The translations under genes and the position numbers were made by a program. From Campylobacter porcelli (GTDB taxonomy: Bacteria > Campylobacterota > Campylobacteria > Campylobacterales > Campylobacteraceae), in NCBI RefSeq assembly GCF_002139855.1, contig NZ_CP018789.1:496001-560000 (forward strand): a DNA stretch of 64,000 nucleotides. The letters run 5' to 3'. Under the pieces are notes generated by a model that saw only the letters and a list, made by a program, of their open reading frames with translations, had not been told where the DNA came from and did not search any database. Shown piece after piece: positions 60,905 through 64,000 of the stretch; positions within the stretch are counted from its first letter, which is position 1; each line of letters begins with the position of its first letter.

Positions 60905-61699
60905 GTGAAAAAAGTAACAATCGGCGATTTAGTCGCTAAGAAAAATAGGGAAAAAATCGTTATGATTACTGCCTATGATGCTTTGTTTGCTAGGCTTTTT
61001 GATGATTATGCGGATATGATCTTAGTAGGCGATAGTTTAAATATGAGCTTTGGTGGCAAAAATGAGACTATAGGGCTTAGCGTAGATGAGATGATATATC
61101 ACGCAAAAGCCGTTCAAATAGGTGCTAAGAGAGCATTTTTGGTCGTGGATATGCCTTTTGGCTCAACTATAACGCCAAAAATTACATTAAAAAATGCTGT
61201 GAAAATTTATAAAAATACTCTTTGTGATGCTGTGAAAATCGAAGGCTCAAAAGAGATGGCTCAGACGATAAAATTATTAAATCAAAATGGAATTGCCGTT
61301 ATCGCTCACATAGGTTTAAAGCCGCAACTTTCAAGAAAAGAGGGTGGATATAGGGTCGCTGGAAAAGATGAGAATGAAGCAAATGCTATTATCGAAGATG
61401 CCTTGGCCTTAGAAGCAGCCGGGGCAAAAATGGTGCTGATAGAAGGGGTGCCAAGCCATCTAGCAAAAAGAGTTACACAAGCTCTTAGTGTGCCTACTAT
61501 CGGTATTGGAGCTGGAAGCGATACTGATGGGCAGGTGCTTGTATGGAGTGATGCGTTTGGGTTTTATGATGAGTTTAAGCCTAAATTTGTCAAGAGATAT
61601 TTAGATGGGGCGAATTTGATTCGTGAAGCGATGAAAAAATACGCTGATGAAGTAAAAAATATTAAATTTCCAAGTCAAGAATATGAATATACAAAATAG
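60905..61699 (+). CDS. panB: ketopantoate hydroxymethyltransferase
   Basis: Makes ketopantoate from alpha-ketoisovalerate and methylene-tetrahydrofolate, first committed step of pantothenate and coenzyme A synthesis. 264 residues from GTG (AAAGGA upstream). Motifs: MITAYDALFARLFD, ILVGDSLNMSFGG (metal/substrate loop, ~42), HIGLKPQ (~140) and GIGAGSDTDGQVLVWSD (~200). Overlaps the rhodanese gene by 17 bp. Confidence 0.95.
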   Translation: MKKVTIGDLVAKKNREKIVMITAYDALFARLFDDYADMILVGDSLNMSFGGKNETIGLSVDEMIYHAKAVQIGAKRAFLVVDMPFGSTITPKITLKNAVKIYKNTLCDAVKIEGSKEMAQTIKLLNQNGIAVIAHIGLKPQLSRKEGGYRVAGKDENEANAIIEDALALEAAGAKMVLIEGVPSHLAKRVTQALSVPTIGIGAGSDTDGQVLVWSDAFGFYDEFKPKFVKRYLDGANLIREAMKKYADEVKNIKFPSQEYEYTK

Positions 61700-61994
61700 T
61701 AAAATAGTAGATATTCGCTTGCCTAGCGAGTGGCTTGAGTTTGGGATATTAAATGGGTCGCATTTGATTACTTATGCGAATTTAAGCGGTAAGGTTAATC
61801 CGCTATTTGTAAGCTCTATTGAGAGTATATTTAAAAAAGATGATGAATTTTATCTAATGTGCGCTACTGCAACTCGCTCTAAAGATGCGTTAAAACTGCT
61901 TAAAAAGCATGGTTTTAGCAATGTTAAAGAGATTAGGGGTGGGGCGTATTATTATGAGAAAATGGGTGCGAAATTTGATAAATTTGAGTTATAG
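61683..61994 (+). CDS. rhodanese-like sulfurtransferase
   Basis: A 103-residue single rhodanese domain. DIRLPSEWLEFGILNGSHLI (~10-29) and the active-site loop YLMCATATRSKDAL (Cys ~59) followed by GGAYYYEKMG. Transfers sulfur or senses redox; substrate unknown. Sits between panB and ruvB, overlapping panB. Confidence 0.85.
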   Translation: MNIQNSKIVDIRLPSEWLEFGILNGSHLITYANLSGKVNPLFVSSIESIFKKDDEFYLMCATATRSKDALKLLKKHGFSNVKEIRGGAYYYEKMGAKFDKFEL

Positions 61995-62003
61995 GACTGG
62001 GAT

Positions 62004-63032
62004 TTGGATAGGATTGTAGAGATTGAGAGAGTTAGCTTTGATGCTGAGTATGAGGTTAGTTTAAGGCCTTCAAGTTTTGCTGAATATATAGGTCAAGATA
62101 AGATTAAGGCAAATTTAGAGGTTTTTATAGCTGCGGCTAAAAAGCGTGGCGAGTGTCTAGATCACGCCTTATTTTATGGGCCTCCAGGACTTGGGAAGAC
62201 CACTTTGGCTCATATCATTGCTTCTAAGATGGAGGCAAATATCAAGATAACTTCAGCCCCAATGATAGAAAAAAGTGGCGATTTGGCTGCGATTTTGACA
62301 AATTTAGAAGAGGGCGATGTGCTATTTATAGATGAAATCCACCGCCTTAGTCCAGCTATTGAAGAGGTGCTTTACTCAGCTATGGAGGATTTTCGGCTTG
62401 ATATTATCATAGGTAGCGGCCCAGCAGCTCAAACTATTAAGATTGATATTCCTAAATTTACTCTAATAGGCGCTACGACTAGAGCTGGCATGATCTCAGC
62501 ACCACTTCGTGATCGCTTTGGAATGCAGTTTAGATTGCAGTTTTATAGTGCTGATGAGCTAGGGGAGATTATATCCTTAGCAGCAAATAAATTAGGCAAG
62601 GCTACTAGTAAAGATGCTAGTTTAGAAATAGCAAGGCGTAGTCGTGGAACGCCTAGAATAGCACTTAGATTGCTTAGAAGAATTAGGGATTTTGCTGAAG
62701 TGGCTGATGAGAGTAACATCAGCTCTAAAAGGGCTAAGATGGCGCTTGATAGCCTAGGGGTAAATGAGCTGGGATTTGATGAGATGGATCTAAAATATCT
62801 TAATATCTTAGCATACTCTACTCGTGCTTTGGGGCTTTCTACTATAGCTGCGGCTTTGAGCGAAGATGAGGGCACTATAGAAGATGTAATTGAGCCATAT
62901 CTATTAAGCAATGGATATATACAAAGGACCGCAAAGGGTAGAATACTAAGCGATCAAACTTATAAAATTTTTGGCAAACAGCCGCCAAAGCATATGATTA
63001 ATGAGTCTGATAAAGGGCTTTTTGATGAGTGA
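62004..63032 (+). CDS. ruvB: Holliday junction branch-migration helicase RuvB
   Basis: The motor of the RuvAB complex. 342 residues from [19 protein letters not shown] near the start, Walker [10 protein letters not shown] (~59), Walker B FIDEIHRL (~110), sensor GATTRAG (~157), arginine finger region [12 protein letters not shown], and C-terminal winged helix with [12 protein letters not shown]. The length is normal for the family. RuvA is not in the window. Overlaps the next gene by 8 bp. Confidence 0.97.
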   Translation: MDRIVEIERVSFDAEYEVSLRPSSFAEYIGQDKIKANLEVFIAAAKKRGECLDHALFYGPPGLGKTTLAHIIASKMEANIKITSAPMIEKSGDLAAILTNLEEGDVLFIDEIHRLSPAIEEVLYSAMEDFRLDIIIGSGPAAQTIKIDIPKFTLIGATTRAGMISAPLRDRFGMQFRLQFYSADELGEIISLAANKLGKATSKDASLEIARRSRGTPRIALRLLRRIRDFAEVADESNISSKRAKMALDSLGVNELGFDEMDLKYLNILAYSTRALGLSTIAAALSEDEGTIEDVIEPYLLSNGYIQRTAKGRILSDQTYKIFGKQPPKHMINESDKGLFDE

Positions 63033-64000
63033 AAAATTACGCACTAGCAAGGTATTTTACTCTGGATTTTTGCTTGTTTTATTGGCGGCTTTATTGTATC
63101 TTTTTAAAGATTATTTGATGACTATGTCAATTGGGATTTTGCTAGCTATATCAACTCTAAGCATTCAAAAATTTAGCCTAAAAATAAGCAAAAATAGCCA
63201 AATTTTAGCCACTATCATTACTATGATTATCCTTTTTGCTATATTTTGTTTGCCATTTTTTTATCTTATATTTTCATTAATAAAATATATCTCAAATTTA
63301 GATATAAATACCATAAATGAAACCATCAATCAGATTAAAAACTATAATATTATAATTTTGGATAAATTTGGATTTTTAGAGCCAAAAATTGTAGATTTCT
63401 TAGCTAATTTGGATTTAGAAGGGGTAGCGAAAAAATCCATAGAGTATCTTAGCTTAACCCTTAATAATGGCGTAAATTTCATTGTAGATATGGGATTTAT
63501 TATGATATTTATATTTTTTACTCACTATTATGGGGCTTATCTTAGTAGCTATGTGGCAAGTGTAGCGCCGATTGCAACTAAGGAGATAAAAGAGATATTT
63601 AGCGAAGTGGCAAATACTATGAGCGTGGTATTTTACTCCACAATTGCTAATATGCTATTACAAGGGGTTTTATTTGCTTTGATAGCTAGCTTTTATGGAT
63701 ATGATGGGGTGCTATTTGGAGTTTTATTTGCTTTTGCTTCGCTGATACCATTCGTGGGTGGGGCTTTGGTTTTTGTGCCACTTTGTATATATGAATTTGG
63801 TGTATCTGGATTGGCTAATGCCCTTATAATCGCAATTTATACTATAGTTGTAATATCTATTTTGGCCGATAATTTTATAAAGCCTTTGATTATTAAATTT
63901 ATTAGCTTTAGGCTTATTGGGGATAAGGCTAATATTAATGAGCTTTTAATATTTTTTGCTATGATGGCTGGGCTATCTAGTTTTGGATTTTGGGGGATTA
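63025..64000 (+). CDS. AI-2E-family membrane permease, C-terminus cut by window edge
   Basis: ATG 63025 overlaps the ruvB end; 325 codons visible without a stop. Two N-terminal helices ([20 protein letters not shown]), a periplasmic/cytoplasmic loop, then the family core with [20 protein letters not shown] and [14 protein letters not shown]-2E family members export varied small solutes and sodium/proton; the substrate is not clear. Confidence 0.88.
   Translation, partial: MSEKLRTSKVFYSGFLLVLLAALLYLFKDYLMTMSIGILLAISTLSIQKFSLKISKNSQILATIITMIILFAIFCLPFFYLIFSLIKYISNLDINTINETINQIKNYNIIILDKFGFLEPKIVDFLANLDLEGVAKKSIEYLSLTLNNGVNFIVDMGFIMIFIFFTHYYGAYLSSYVASVAPIATKEIKEIFSEVANTMSVVFYSTIANMLLQGVLFALIASFYGYDGVLFGVLFAFASLIPFVGGALVFVPLCIYEFGVSGLANALIIAIYTIVVISILADNFIKPLIIKFISFRLIGDKANINELLIFFAMMAGLSSFGFWGI

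Overview
The window looks like the chromosome of a Campylobacter species (Epsilonproteobacteria). It is AT-rich, starts many genes with AAGGA-type ribosome sites, carries long poly-G tracts, and its tmRNA encodes the tag ANNVKFAPAYAKAA, which matches the C. jejuni tag as I remember it. The left flank has the order argH-pckA-pycB-sodium symporter, a neighbourhood I recall from C. jejuni. The species cannot be fixed from the sequence alone.

Layout: 1-7140 holds mostly leftward housekeeping genes (TM2-domain protein, argininosuccinate lyase, PEP carboxykinase, pyruvate carboxylase subunit B, sodium symporter). 7300-10400 is a decaying locus: a frameshifted zinc-ribbon gene, a GtrB-like glycosyltransferase broken several times behind a G10 tract, a membrane glycosyltransferase split by an in-frame TGA, and an intact gtrA. 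10430-14292 carries a CiaB-like HExxH protein converging on a flagellin gene, separated by a dense set of nested palindromes. 14700-17300 is scrap DNA with one intact PD-(D/E)XK nuclease-like gene. 60005-64000 returns to host genes: ssrA, an HPt protein, panB, a rhodanese, ruvB and an AI-2E-type permease.

Between the flanks lies a complete-looking prophage of about 42.6 kb (17405-60020). It is bounded by a 16-bp direct repeat of the 3' end of ssrA, with its integrase next to the ssrA copy and AAGTAAA motifs, candidate integrase arm sites, inside both ends. The content suggests a podovirus-like phage: portal, DUF5309-like capsid, long coiled-coil and repeat-bearing fibres, and no recognisable tape-measure or sheath gene. 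A leftward arm (37.1 to 26.7 kb) carries primase-helicase, an 11-copy 9-bp repeat array that may be the replication origin, MazG-like and DUF3310 proteins, AlpA-like and other DNA-binding proteins, large terminase, a Panacea toxin-antitoxin pair and an ImmA-like protease. A rightward arm (37.4 to 57.6 kb) carries a CI-like repressor, portal, internal virion proteins, capsid, fibres, overlapping Rz/Rz1 spanins and a lysozyme with an E-8-C-5-T triad. A second Panacea pair and the integrase follow on the minus strand. Two very large polyvalent-type proteins (20.6-24.7 and 40.7-44.6 kb) carry several BECR-fold nuclease-like modules joined by identical 33-bp linkers.

The most unusual signal is a family of compound, nested hairpins in the gaps between phage structural genes and also next to the chromosomal flagellin gene. 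Flanks and loops are conserved while the stems differ by compensating changes. Other points of note are three G9-G10 tracts (a glycosyltransferase start, the flagellin promoter, a prophage gene), several genes broken at short A-runs, and two adjacent phage proteins sharing an SSB-like DDSIPF tail.
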